NCBI GenBank assembly: GCA_900315105.1
Contig: OMXX01000124.1
Coordinates: forward strand, 1-9,749
Direction: 5' to 3'
DNA from: an uncultured Prevotellaceae bacterium
GTDB lineage: Bacteria > Bacteroidota > Bacteroidia > Bacteroidales > Bacteroidaceae
Length of the DNA stretch: 9,749 nucleotides
A program made the position numbers and the translations under genes. The notes below the pieces were generated by a model that saw only the letters and a list, made by a program, of their open reading frames with translations, was not told the origin of the DNA and searched no databases. Of this stretch, positions 1 to 4,689 are shown one piece after another (the first letter of the stretch is position 1; each line of letters begins with the position of its first letter).

Positions 1-276
1 GGCGGTCTGTGCACCCTTGCTTTCGATGCCGATCTTGAACGAACCGAAGCCGTCCAGCTTCACGCGCTTGGAGTCCTGCATCTGGTCCTTCATGACCTCC
101 ACCAGCTCCTCCAGCACCGCCATCACGTCGGCCTTCTTCACGGTACAGTTTCGCTGGATAATCTCCGCCAGCTGACGGGTGCCGATGCAGGCCATAGGAA
201 CGGCGCGTGCATACCACTTTCCTGAACGCTTGGTACCAGTGGACTGGTCCTGATGCAAACGATAAAATACTGACAT
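1..276 (-). CDS. HU-family DNA-binding protein, N-terminal part (cut by window edge)
   Basis: The first 92 codons are visible and the C-terminus lies outside the window. It starts MSVFYRLHQDQSTGTK. A central helical part has the pattern RQLAEIIQRNCTVKKADVMA, followed by a VLEELVEVMKDQM helix and the turn KLDGFGSFKIGIESKG. This is the HU/IHF body, in which GxGxF leads into the DNA-binding beta arm. The extra N-terminal stretch of about 30 residues before the HU helices is typical of the HU-like subfamily of Bacteroidota, not of classical 90-aa HU. The expected role is nucleoid or element DNA bending. Its own promoter is visible at 358-389, with a leader of about 75 nt. It is the last gene of the replication-like cassette, so it may bend DNA at the nearby repeat arrays. 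That last point is inference. Confidence 0.88.
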   Translation of the reverse strand, partial: MSVFYRLHQDQSTGTKRSGKWYARAVPMACIGTRQLAEIIQRNCTVKKADVMAVLEELVEVMKDQMQDSKRVKLDGFGSFKIGIESKGAQTA

Positions 277-325
277 AGCTTTTGTGTGTTTTAAATGGTT
301 GATTAATAAGGTTAACTAACTCTCT

Positions 326-353
326 GTGAATCATTTAGAGCTCTCATTTTCAC
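326..353 (-). promoter_or_regulatory. Imperfect hairpin at the 5' end of the HU-like gene's leader
   Basis: GTGAA (326-330) pairs with TTCAC (349-353) around the perfect 8-nt palindrome AGAGCTCT (337-344). Transcription from the promoter at 358-389 should start just inside or at the edge of this dyad, so the mRNA may begin with a hairpin (a stability element) or carry an operator. This is based on pairing only. Confidence 0.35.
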
Positions 354-357
354 ACTA

Positions 358-389
358 CAAAGTTACAAAAAAATTCCCATATTTCCAAA
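358..389 (-). promoter_or_regulatory. Bacteroidota-type promoter of the HU-like gene
   Basis: Read on the minus strand, TTTG (386-389) is followed after exactly 20 nt by TAACTTTG (358-365). This matches the -33 TTTG / -7 TAnnTTTG pattern known for Bacteroidota primary sigma factors. The start codon lies about 80 nt downstream. An independent promoter means HU can be made separately from the upstream primase gene. Confidence 0.75.
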
Positions 390-452
390 TAATTCCGCAA
401 TTATTTTCAAGAAAATTTCACGTTTTTTTTCTCCGTTTCGTGGTCGTTCAAT

Positions 453-532
453 TACCAGGCTTCTACGGTTTTGTATCAGGCTTATACGCGCATGTATCAG
501 GCTGGTACGGAGTGGTTACCAGCCTGGTAACG
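453..532. repeat. Iteron-like array: four dyad sites spaced 21, 21 and 22 bp
   Basis: Sites begin at 453, 474, 495 and 517. The first three fit TAYCAGGCTNNTACG. The fourth is the fullest dyad, TTACCAGCCTGGTAA (516-530), a perfect palindrome with 7-bp arms around one central base. The spacing of two helical turns puts all four sites on one face of the DNA, as in plasmid iterons or multi-site operators. The array sits between the primase stop codon and the HU promoter. It could be an origin-type array bound by an initiator, or an upstream operator for the HU gene. Confidence 0.7.
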
Positions 533-540
533 AGGGCCTA

Positions 541-1548
541 TTAGGGTGGCTTGCGGAGATGTGTGAGGTAGTAGTCGCTGAAGTCCTTGCAGTCGGGTGG
601 CAACTGGTGGTGCTGGAGCGTGGGCAAGACCTTCTGCAGTTGCAGGAAGAGGCGCTCACCGGGGGCGTCGCGGTCGGGGAACATGTGGAAGGTGTAACGG
701 GGACTGTCCCCGCTGTGAGCAGCGGAGCGGATTACAGAGGGACTGTCCCCCAAATGCTTGAGCAACTCTATGTCCTCCCTGGTGAGTAGCGTGGCCGAGG
801 GGATGGCGATGGCCTTGTGACCGGCTGAGAGCATGGCCCAGCAGTCGGAGGAACCCTCGGTGATGAAGAGTGGCTCGCCTGGCTTCAGGAGGTTCAGCAC
901 GGGGAGGTTGTAGATGCCGCATTTAGATCCGCTGGGGAAGCGGAAGCGCGGAGCGCCCCCTCCAACCTCCCCCTGAAGGGTGAGGCTCCCATCTCCTTTA
1001 GGAGAGGGGATGGGGGTGAGGCCTAGGTTGCGGTTCTGAACGCCCGTCAGACGGCCGCTACGGTCGTAATACGGTATCTGCAGCCACGGTGTTCCCTGCT
1101 TGTCCGTCCACGACGTCAGGCGACACCAGCGGACGACGCGAGGGTCTAGTCGGCGCTCGTCGAAGAGGAACTTGCGGGCCTCCTCGTTCAGGAATGGGCG
1201 CTCGAAGAATCGAGCGTAGCGACTGGCGTCGAACGATGTCTGATGGCTGAGGTCTGATGGCTGAGGTTTCCACTCTTCCAGGATGATGTTGTTTTCGTCT
1301 GCAAGCCAACGACAGGCTGCCTTGAAATCGAGATTTAGATGCCGCATCACCAAATCAATAGGACCTATCGATTGTGTCATACACACAAAGCATCTACAAG
1401 TATTCTTGCTGACCTTAAACGACATCGAGGCATGATGGTCGTCGTGGAATGGGCACAGGGCTTTGTGCATGCGGACGCGGAGTCCAAGTCGCTCTGCGAC
1501 CCCCTCAATGGGAAGGTCGCGGAGCTTCTGCAATTCTAGTCTATCCAT
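541..1548 (-). CDS. DnaG-type primase with CHC2 zinc finger and Toprim domain
   Basis: A 335-aa protein. The zinc finger is C32-x2-H35-x17-C53-x2-C56. An RNA-polymerase-core-like part follows (LQIPYYDRSGRLTGVQNRN around 156-174, RFRFPSGSKCGIYNL around 201-215), then a Toprim fold with LFITEGSSDCWAML (catalytic-type E231) and MFPDRDAPG (D292, D294). It lacks the long C-terminal helicase-binding domain of chromosomal DnaG, so it resembles the compact primases of plasmids, phages and integrated elements. The likely role is RNA primer synthesis on element DNA, with the ATPase encoded just upstream as helicase-like partner. Two low-complexity in-frame insertions interrupt surface-loop positions (residues about 177-198 and 267-283), and residues 95-104 are encoded by a 14-nt tandem duplication. 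The start ATG lies 13 nt after the stop of the preceding gene, which suggests co-transcription. Confidence 0.85.
   Translation of the reverse strand: MDRLELQKLRDLPIEGVAERLGLRVRMHKALCPFHDDHHASMSFKVSKNTCRCFVCMTQSIGPIDLVMRHLNLDFKAACRWLADENNIILEEWKPQPSDLSHQTSFDASRYARFFERPFLNEEARKFLFDERRLDPRVVRWCRLTSWTDKQGTPWLQIPYYDRSGRLTGVQNRNLGLTPIPSPKGDGSLTLQGEVGGGAPRFRFPSGSKCGIYNLPVLNLLKPGEPLFITEGSSDCWAMLSAGHKAIAIPSATLLTREDIELLKHLGDSPSVIRSAAHSGDSPRYTFHMFPDRDAPGERLFLQLQKVLPTLQHHQLPPDCKDFSDYYLTHLRKPP
697..752 (-). repeat. In-frame palindromic repeat insertion in the primase Toprim domain
   Basis: Two copies of GGGACTGTCCC (700-710 and 739-749), each itself a palindrome, lie exactly 39 nt apart, which is 13 codons. 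A perfect 5-bp hairpin CGCTG-tgag-CAGCG (711-724) lies between them. The encoded stretch (DSPSVIRSAAHSGDSP) falls between a helix (EDIELLKHL) and the strand carrying the Toprim DxD, where DnaG relatives have only a short loop. The element is open in this frame and does not break the domain. Confidence 0.7.
955..1020 (-). repeat. In-frame GC-rich palindromic repeat insertion before the Toprim domain
   Basis: The segment has nested inverted repeats: TCTCC-TTTA-GGAGA (992-1005), CCCATC/GATGGG (988-993 and 1009-1014), and a 20-nt palindrome with one mismatch at 966-985. It encodes a Gly/Pro-rich peptide beginning LTPIPSPKGDGS and ending QGEVGGG. It sits between RLTGVQNRNLG and APRFRFPSG, which corresponds to the variable loop before the PKYLNSPET-like motif of DnaG. 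I recognise the base pattern as a repeat type often seen in Bacteroidota genomes, but cannot search for it here. Confidence 0.7.
1238..1265 (-). repeat. Perfect 14-nt tandem duplication inside the primase gene
   Basis: GTCTGATGGCTGAG occurs at 1238-1251 and again at 1252-1265 with no mismatch. Fourteen is not a multiple of three, so the copies are read in different frames (PQPSDL and LSHQT). They lie in the linker after the zinc-finger domain. Gain or loss of one copy would shift the frame before the catalytic domain. Confidence 0.9.
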
Positions 1549-1551
1549 AAC

Positions 1552-1579
1552 TGTTCACTATTCATTTTTCACTTTTCAC
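1552..1579. repeat. 7-nt periodic repeat bridging ATPase stop and primase start
   Basis: Four consecutive heptamers on the plus strand: TGTTCAC, TATTCAT, TTTTCAC, TTTTCAC. On the minus strand they give the GTGAAAA-type repeat that encodes the last residues of the ATPase (VKSEK), supplies its TGA stop, and forms most of the 13-nt spacer before the primase ATG. Confidence 0.75.
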
Positions 1580-2893
1580 TAGCGAAGCGCCCAGATATTT
1601 CTCAGTCTTGGTGTACAGCCCGGTCTGTTCAGAGTACTCGATGAAGCCTCTTGCAGCCCAAACGGACAGCTGTTTCTTGGAGGCGGCACCCGTAGGTTTC
1701 CCCATCTGCTGACGCAGTGCATCCAGCTGCTGCTCGTTGAAGGTGTTACCCTCTATGCTGTCCAGCATGTTGGCAGGACCTGTTTTACCAGACGTTGTGG
1801 TAACGATGTCAGTGTCTTTCTGCAACATGTCGCCCATGACGGCCCACACGCTCCAGATGCCGTGCCAGGTGAGCCATTCCACCATGTCGCCCATCCCACG
1901 CGTCCAGGTCATCTTGTTAAGTGCCCACATAACGCAGCCTGCCTTGAAACTGGCCACGATGCTACGCTTGGCCATATCCCACATGATGTCGTTGTCAGTC
2001 AGGTCGGCATACTCACAGATCTCAGCCGCGAGTTTTTTGCACACCTTGTTGAGTTGTGGGATGACATAGCGACCTTTGCAGAGAGCGAGTGGTGCCATGC
2101 GGTTGTTCAGCTCCTGGTAGAAGCCTTCGTCGAACTGTCCGATGACCGGTATGTTCGGGTCACGTTTTGCGCCACGGGGTTTGTAGCTGAACGCTATTCT
2201 GCCCAGTGTTCCGTCCAGGAGGTTATACTTCAGAAACTTCCTGATGTCCGTCGGGTTCGAAGCCATCGAGATGTTGGTTCTCAGAATGGCCGAGCCCGTA
2301 ATGCCATCTACCGTAGCCCTCAGTGCCTTGTATCGTGCACGGTCGTGAATCAGACGGAGTATCTGTGTCATCTGCTTGTGGCCGCCACAGAGGTTGTCCA
2401 GCATGACGGCCTCGGGCAAGTCGATGAACGTGGTGTAGCCCCCGTGCTTCTCGGCTGCCATCTGAGCCTTCAGGTATCCCGGACGCGTCGTGTCGCTCGG
2501 CATCACATGGATACACAGGTCCTGCTCGACCGGCTTATCCTTCTTATTGGCAGCATGGCTGGCTTTCTGCCATTCCACATACTTATTGATGGCTTCTTGG
2601 TCAGAGCGAAGTTCCTCGCGCATGATAGCCTCTACCAAAAGTGAGTGCTGGCCCTTGTTATTGCCCGAATCAGCGCACAAAAGGCTTATCTGACCACATG
2701 GTTCGAACCATTGTCCGCTTGGGTACTGAAACTCTGCACCCGTTATTTTCGCCCCCAACGGAGCGTAAAGCATGGGGTGTTCGGGCTGAAACATGTCTTT
2801 GCTTGTCTGTGAGAGCAGCAATTTCTGCGTCTCCAAACCCTTGCCGAGGGTTGGCATCTCTGGGGGTGTCGGTTTTGTAATGTCGTATATCAT
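1562..2893 (-). CDS. Putative DUF3987-like P-loop ATPase / helicase-like protein
   Basis: A 443-aa protein. The order of motifs resembles the DUF3987 group of helicase-like ATPases. A P-loop-like CADSGNNKGQHS (residues 73-84) replaces the usual GxxGxGKS. A Walker-B-like TTFIDLPEAVM spans 154-164, a sensor-like LRTNISMASNP spans 204-214, and DGTLGRIAFSY (227-237) sits where an arginine finger is expected. The C-terminal 60 residues (from about FNEQQLDALRQQMG) look like a small winged-helix domain, seen in the KKQLSVWAARGFIEYSEQTGLY pattern. It probably unwinds or loads on DNA for the primase encoded 13 nt downstream. The family assignment comes from motif order and neighbours. A non-catalytic ATPase-like protein is possible because the P-loop lysine/serine pair is not canonical. 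Confidence 0.55.
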   Translation of the reverse strand: MIYDITKPTPPEMPTLGKGLETQKLLLSQTSKDMFQPEHPMLYAPLGAKITGAEFQYPSGQWFEPCGQISLLCADSGNNKGQHSLLVEAIMREELRSDQEAINKYVEWQKASHAANKKDKPVEQDLCIHVMPSDTTRPGYLKAQMAAEKHGGYTTFIDLPEAVMLDNLCGGHKQMTQILRLIHDRARYKALRATVDGITGSAILRTNISMASNPTDIRKFLKYNLLDGTLGRIAFSYKPRGAKRDPNIPVIGQFDEGFYQELNNRMAPLALCKGRYVIPQLNKVCKKLAAEICEYADLTDNDIMWDMAKRSIVASFKAGCVMWALNKMTWTRGMGDMVEWLTWHGIWSVWAVMGDMLQKDTDIVTTTSGKTGPANMLDSIEGNTFNEQQLDALRQQMGKPTGAASKKQLSVWAARGFIEYSEQTGLYTKTEKYLGASLVKSEK

Positions 2894-2945
2894 AATATGT
2901 TACGTGCTTTTTAGTGAAAAACTATAATATGTGTTTTCTCGGGGT

Positions 2946-3115
2946 TTCTTCAGTTCTTCAGTTCTTCAGTTGGGTTTTGAGGGGTATGCATTTCCCAAAT
3001 TCTTCATATATATAATATATAACTTATTAATTATTAATTAGTTATAAGTATTATTAGATAGAATTACTGAACTACCACCCCCTTATTTCTAACTGAAGAA
3101 CTGAAGTAACTGAAG
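2946..3115. repeat. Long inverted repeat: opposing octamer arrays around an AT-rich palindrome
   Basis: Three tandem CTTCAGTT octamers (2948-2955, 2956-2963, 2964-2971) face three inverted copies AACTGAAG (3091-3098, 3099-3106, 3108-3115), with one extra base before the last. Between them the DNA is very AT-rich and holds a 29-nt palindrome with a single mismatch (3018-3046). Its centre (3032) coincides with the centre of the outer arrays. Shorter stretches in between also match imperfectly (GGGG/CCCCC at 2981 and 3078, AATTCT-like at about 2998 and 3062). The whole fills the gap between the ATPase start and the 137-aa gene's stop. It could be a replication origin with unwinding region, a partition or packaging site, or a transcription attenuator. 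Confidence 0.75.
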
Positions 3116-3123
3116 TAAATCGC

Positions 3124-3537
3124 TTAGCTGTCCTTTACGTTCAGTCTCTTTAGTGCCTCCATCAGGATCTCGCGCATACGCTTGGGACCCATCAGGTCAG
3201 TTATCACCTCTATAGGCTCCTCTACAAAGGCCCTCTGCCAGTCGATACCCTCAGCGGCGAACACCTTCAACGTCAACTGAAAGGCATGGTCGCGAGTGCC
3301 GCTGAGCCGTCCGTGCTTGACCTTACGAATCAGCAGCGAATTGCTGCGAACGCGGGGCTTGTTGGCGACATAGTCAAAGGCAGCATTACGCAGCAACTGC
3401 AACTGTCCGCTGGTCTTGCTTCCCTGCTCCAGAACGGGTGTAAACTCGTCGTCAGGCACGAACTGTATGAACTTCACTTTCTGGTTCTCGTCACGGGTGA
3501 CGACTATTGAACCGCTTACAAATAGCTCTTTATTCAT
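3124..3537 (-). CDS. Unknown 137-aa protein of the replication-like cassette
   Basis: I do not recognise a family. It starts MNKELFVSGSIVVTRDENQKVKF. The N-terminal third is beta-rich, and the C-terminal half is helical and basic to mixed, ending PKRMREILMEALKRLNVKDS. The basic segment KPRVRSNSLLIRKVKHGRLS (about residues 60-79) could contact nucleic acid. No signal peptide or membrane segment is seen. The start is well supported: a perfect AGGAGG (plus-strand 3545-3550) lies 7 nt upstream, fused to the stop codon of the preceding OB-fold gene (TAGGAGG), so the two are probably translationally coupled. The stop lies 8 nt before the octamer inverted repeat. Position between an SSB-like and an ATPase gene suggests an accessory replication or initiator role, which is inference. 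Confidence 0.75.
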   Translation of the reverse strand: MNKELFVSGSIVVTRDENQKVKFIQFVPDDEFTPVLEQGSKTSGQLQLLRNAAFDYVANKPRVRSNSLLIRKVKHGRLSGTRDHAFQLTLKVFAAEGIDWQRAFVEEPIEVITDLMGPKRMREILMEALKRLNVKDS

Positions 3538-3544
3538 ACTGATT

Positions 3545-3550
3545 CCTCCT
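3545..3550 (-). promoter_or_regulatory. Strong Shine-Dalgarno AGGAGG for the 137-aa gene
   Basis: On the minus strand TAGGAGG joins the preceding gene's stop codon to a perfect ribosome-binding sequence, 7 nt before the ATG. Bacteroidota rarely rely on Shine-Dalgarno pairing, so this fixes the start and hints at a different origin or high expression. Confidence 0.75.
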
Positions 3551-3833
3551 ATTGGTTAAGTTTGACCATATCGTTACATACCACATCCTGATACAGGCAT
3601 CCGTTTACCTCGTGAACCGAGAAGCGGAGCACGGCTGCCACCACGTCGCCCTCATAGAAGCGACATTGGGCAAGATTGCCGAAGATAGTAGCGATGAACT
3701 CATCGCCGAATTTCGAACCACCCAACATTTTCAGTCGGATTTCACACTTAGCCAGTTGGCCACCCTCCTGCTTGGTGGAGGGGATGTAGCTCACATTTCC
3801 TTGCGAAACTACGCGAAGCATTTCTGTCTTCAT
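3549..3833 (-). CDS. Small OB-fold / single-stranded-DNA-binding-like protein
   Basis: A 94-aa protein from ATG at 3833. A longer reading from 3971 is rejected because it would begin inside the promoter. The pattern MLRVVSQGNVSYIP, CEIRLKMLGGSKFGDEFIA, IFGNLAQCRFYEGDVVAAVL, RFSVHEVNGCLYQDVVCNDM follows the strand order of an OB fold. It has the Ax-C-x-GDxVxVxxRxxxxxxxG-xxYQDVxxxDxVKL arrangement of SSB-type proteins. It lacks the acidic C-terminal tail of SSB. The probable role is ssDNA binding during element replication. It is the first gene of the cassette, with its own promoter and a leader of about 100 nt. Family membership is judged from pattern only; another small OB-fold protein is possible. 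Confidence 0.6.
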   Translation of the reverse strand: MKTEMLRVVSQGNVSYIPSTKQEGGQLAKCEIRLKMLGGSKFGDEFIATIFGNLAQCRFYEGDVVAAVLRFSVHEVNGCLYQDVVCNDMVKLNQ

Positions 3834-3862
3834 ACTGTTTCTTTTTTTATTTATGAAAATGT

Positions 3863-3874
3863 GAGACCGGTCTC
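3863..3874. promoter_or_regulatory. Perfect 12-bp palindrome in the OB-fold gene leader
   Basis: GAGACCGGTCTC is a perfect self-complementary 12-mer, 29 nt upstream of the ATG and within the transcribed leader. It is a candidate operator for a dimeric repressor. It could also be chance or a restriction-site pair. Confidence 0.35.
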
Positions 3875-3939
3875 CATGCTCGCTCTCTAAAGGCGCCCGA
3901 AAGTCCGCATGGCAATCTTGATTTCTCTTGACTGCGATG

Positions 3940-3972
3940 CAAAGGTCGGAATAAAACAAATACGCCAGCAAA
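3940..3972 (-). promoter_or_regulatory. Promoter of the replication-like cassette
   Basis: On the minus strand TTTG (3969-3972) is followed after 21 nt by GACCTTTG (3940-3947), continuing CA. This matches the TTTG / TAnnTTTG pattern except for the first base of the -7 box. Transcription should start around 3930 and run through the OB-fold, 137-aa, ATPase and primase genes. Confidence 0.65.
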
Positions 3973-3991
3973 ACATAGTATGCTGACGTAT
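3951..3991 (-). terminator. Intrinsic terminator of the HigBA operon
   Basis: In the minus-strand RNA an 11-bp stem (3981-3991 pairing with 3960-3970, one G-U wobble) with a 10-nt loop is followed directly by TTTGTTTTATT. It ends transcription about 40 nt after the stop of the 223-aa gene. The right arm of the stem contains the -33 box of the next promoter. Confidence 0.7.
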
Positions 3992-4025
3992 AATAAGTAT
4001 AAAATTAGTATTGCTAACTGATAAT

Positions 4026-4044
4026 CTTACTAAACATTAGTAAG
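4026..4044. repeat. Perfect 8-bp inverted repeat over the stop codon of the 223-aa gene
   Basis: CTTACTAA (4026-4033), ACA, TTAGTAAG (4037-4044). The stop codon of the gene lies inside the dyad. No T-run follows, so it is not a complete terminator itself, but it may shield the mRNA end. Confidence 0.5.
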
Positions 4045-4689
4045 TAAATACCTCATGAGCACATTCCAGAAACGACGGCAAAGTGCATCAAAGGGATTAT
4101 GTTTCATCGCGTAATAGGCAACCCCCTCAGTTATATAATTATGATAGTTTGTCATTGTATTCTTTCCTATTCGCATTCTTTCTGGCCAATCACTCGGCGT
4201 GAATTTTGGGGCATATTCTGCAAAGGCATTTTGTCTTAAACGTGGATTTAAACGATCATGTAGAACAACAAAGACAGCCATCCAATGATTTTTCTGAGTA
4301 AATGTGTCACCATCACATCCACCTGTCTGCAATAGTTCTGCCAATGCTTTGCTAAGGAGTTCTTCTTGTGCTTTATCATTCAAGCGGTTGAATTGTCTGG
4401 AAGCTTGTTCATCGGGAGAGATAATAGATGCAGACGATGAGGGCAGTTGGCGCGGTACTGCAGGCTGTCCATTCGTCTCTACACCCCACTTTTTGTGAAT
4501 AGCCGATACAATACCAATAAGCTCCTTGTCGTAAAACCGAAACGCATTGATTTGCAAGGCTGTAGTATAGTGCAATGCCTCATCCAAAGAATGAGCACCA
4601 TCAGCAAGGTCTATAATATCCGTTACAGGCCATGACCGACCATTATAAAGCATATTGCGTTCAGTATAGTGCTTGCTGTCAATTTTCAT
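4030..4689 (-). CDS. Unknown protein, last gene of the HigBA operon
   Basis: I do not recognise a family. From the preferred start it has 219 residues beginning MKIDSKHYTERNMLYNGRSW. An alternative ATG at 4701 adds four residues. The preferred start gives the overlap ATGAAAATTGA with the stop of the preceding gene, a usual sign of translational coupling. The N-terminal 70 residues are mixed alpha/beta. A Ser/Pro-rich linker follows (PRQLPSSSASIISPDE), then a helical C-terminal domain rich in aromatics (KNHWMAVFVVLHDRL, APKFTPSDWPERM, CRRFWNVLMRYLL). No signal peptide or clear membrane span is seen. Position after a toxin-antitoxin pair could mean an accessory or passenger role. There is nothing in the sequence to say which. 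Confidence 0.7.
   Translation of the reverse strand: MKIDSKHYTERNMLYNGRSWPVTDIIDLADGAHSLDEALHYTTALQINAFRFYDKELIGIVSAIHKKWGVETNGQPAVPRQLPSSSASIISPDEQASRQFNRLNDKAQEELLSKALAELLQTGGCDGDTFTQKNHWMAVFVVLHDRLNPRLRQNAFAEYAPKFTPSDWPERMRIGKNTMTNYHNYITEGVAYYAMKHNPFDALCRRFWNVLMRYLLTNV

Noticed and set aside
453..532. CRISPR or tRNA-like structure
   Set aside because: The units are contiguous 21-mers without spacers, and no cloverleaf can be drawn. No tRNA or rRNA gene was recognised anywhere in the window.
326..544. Open frame of 72 codons on the plus strand between HU and primase genes
   Set aside because: It spans the HU promoter and the 21-bp repeat array. The heptad-like protein pattern only reflects the 21-nt DNA period, and no start signal is seen.
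1199..1216. Perfect 7-bp hairpin CGCTCGA-AGAA-TCGAGCG in the primase gene
   Set aside because: It encodes ordinary residues of the linker and has no repeat partner, so it is probably chance in GC-rich coding DNA.
1862..2644. Long 260-codon open frame on the plus strand opposite the ATPase gene
   Set aside because: It is the antisense shadow of a GC-richer gene with clear motifs. It has no promoter or recognisable domain.
2946..3115. CRISPR array
   Set aside because: The repeats are 8 nt, tandem and inverted, with no spacers of regular length and no cas genes.
3834..3971. Longer N-terminus for the OB-fold protein
   Set aside because: It would begin within the -33 box and terminator stem at 3951-3991. 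The ATG at 3833 gives the usual compact OB-fold length.
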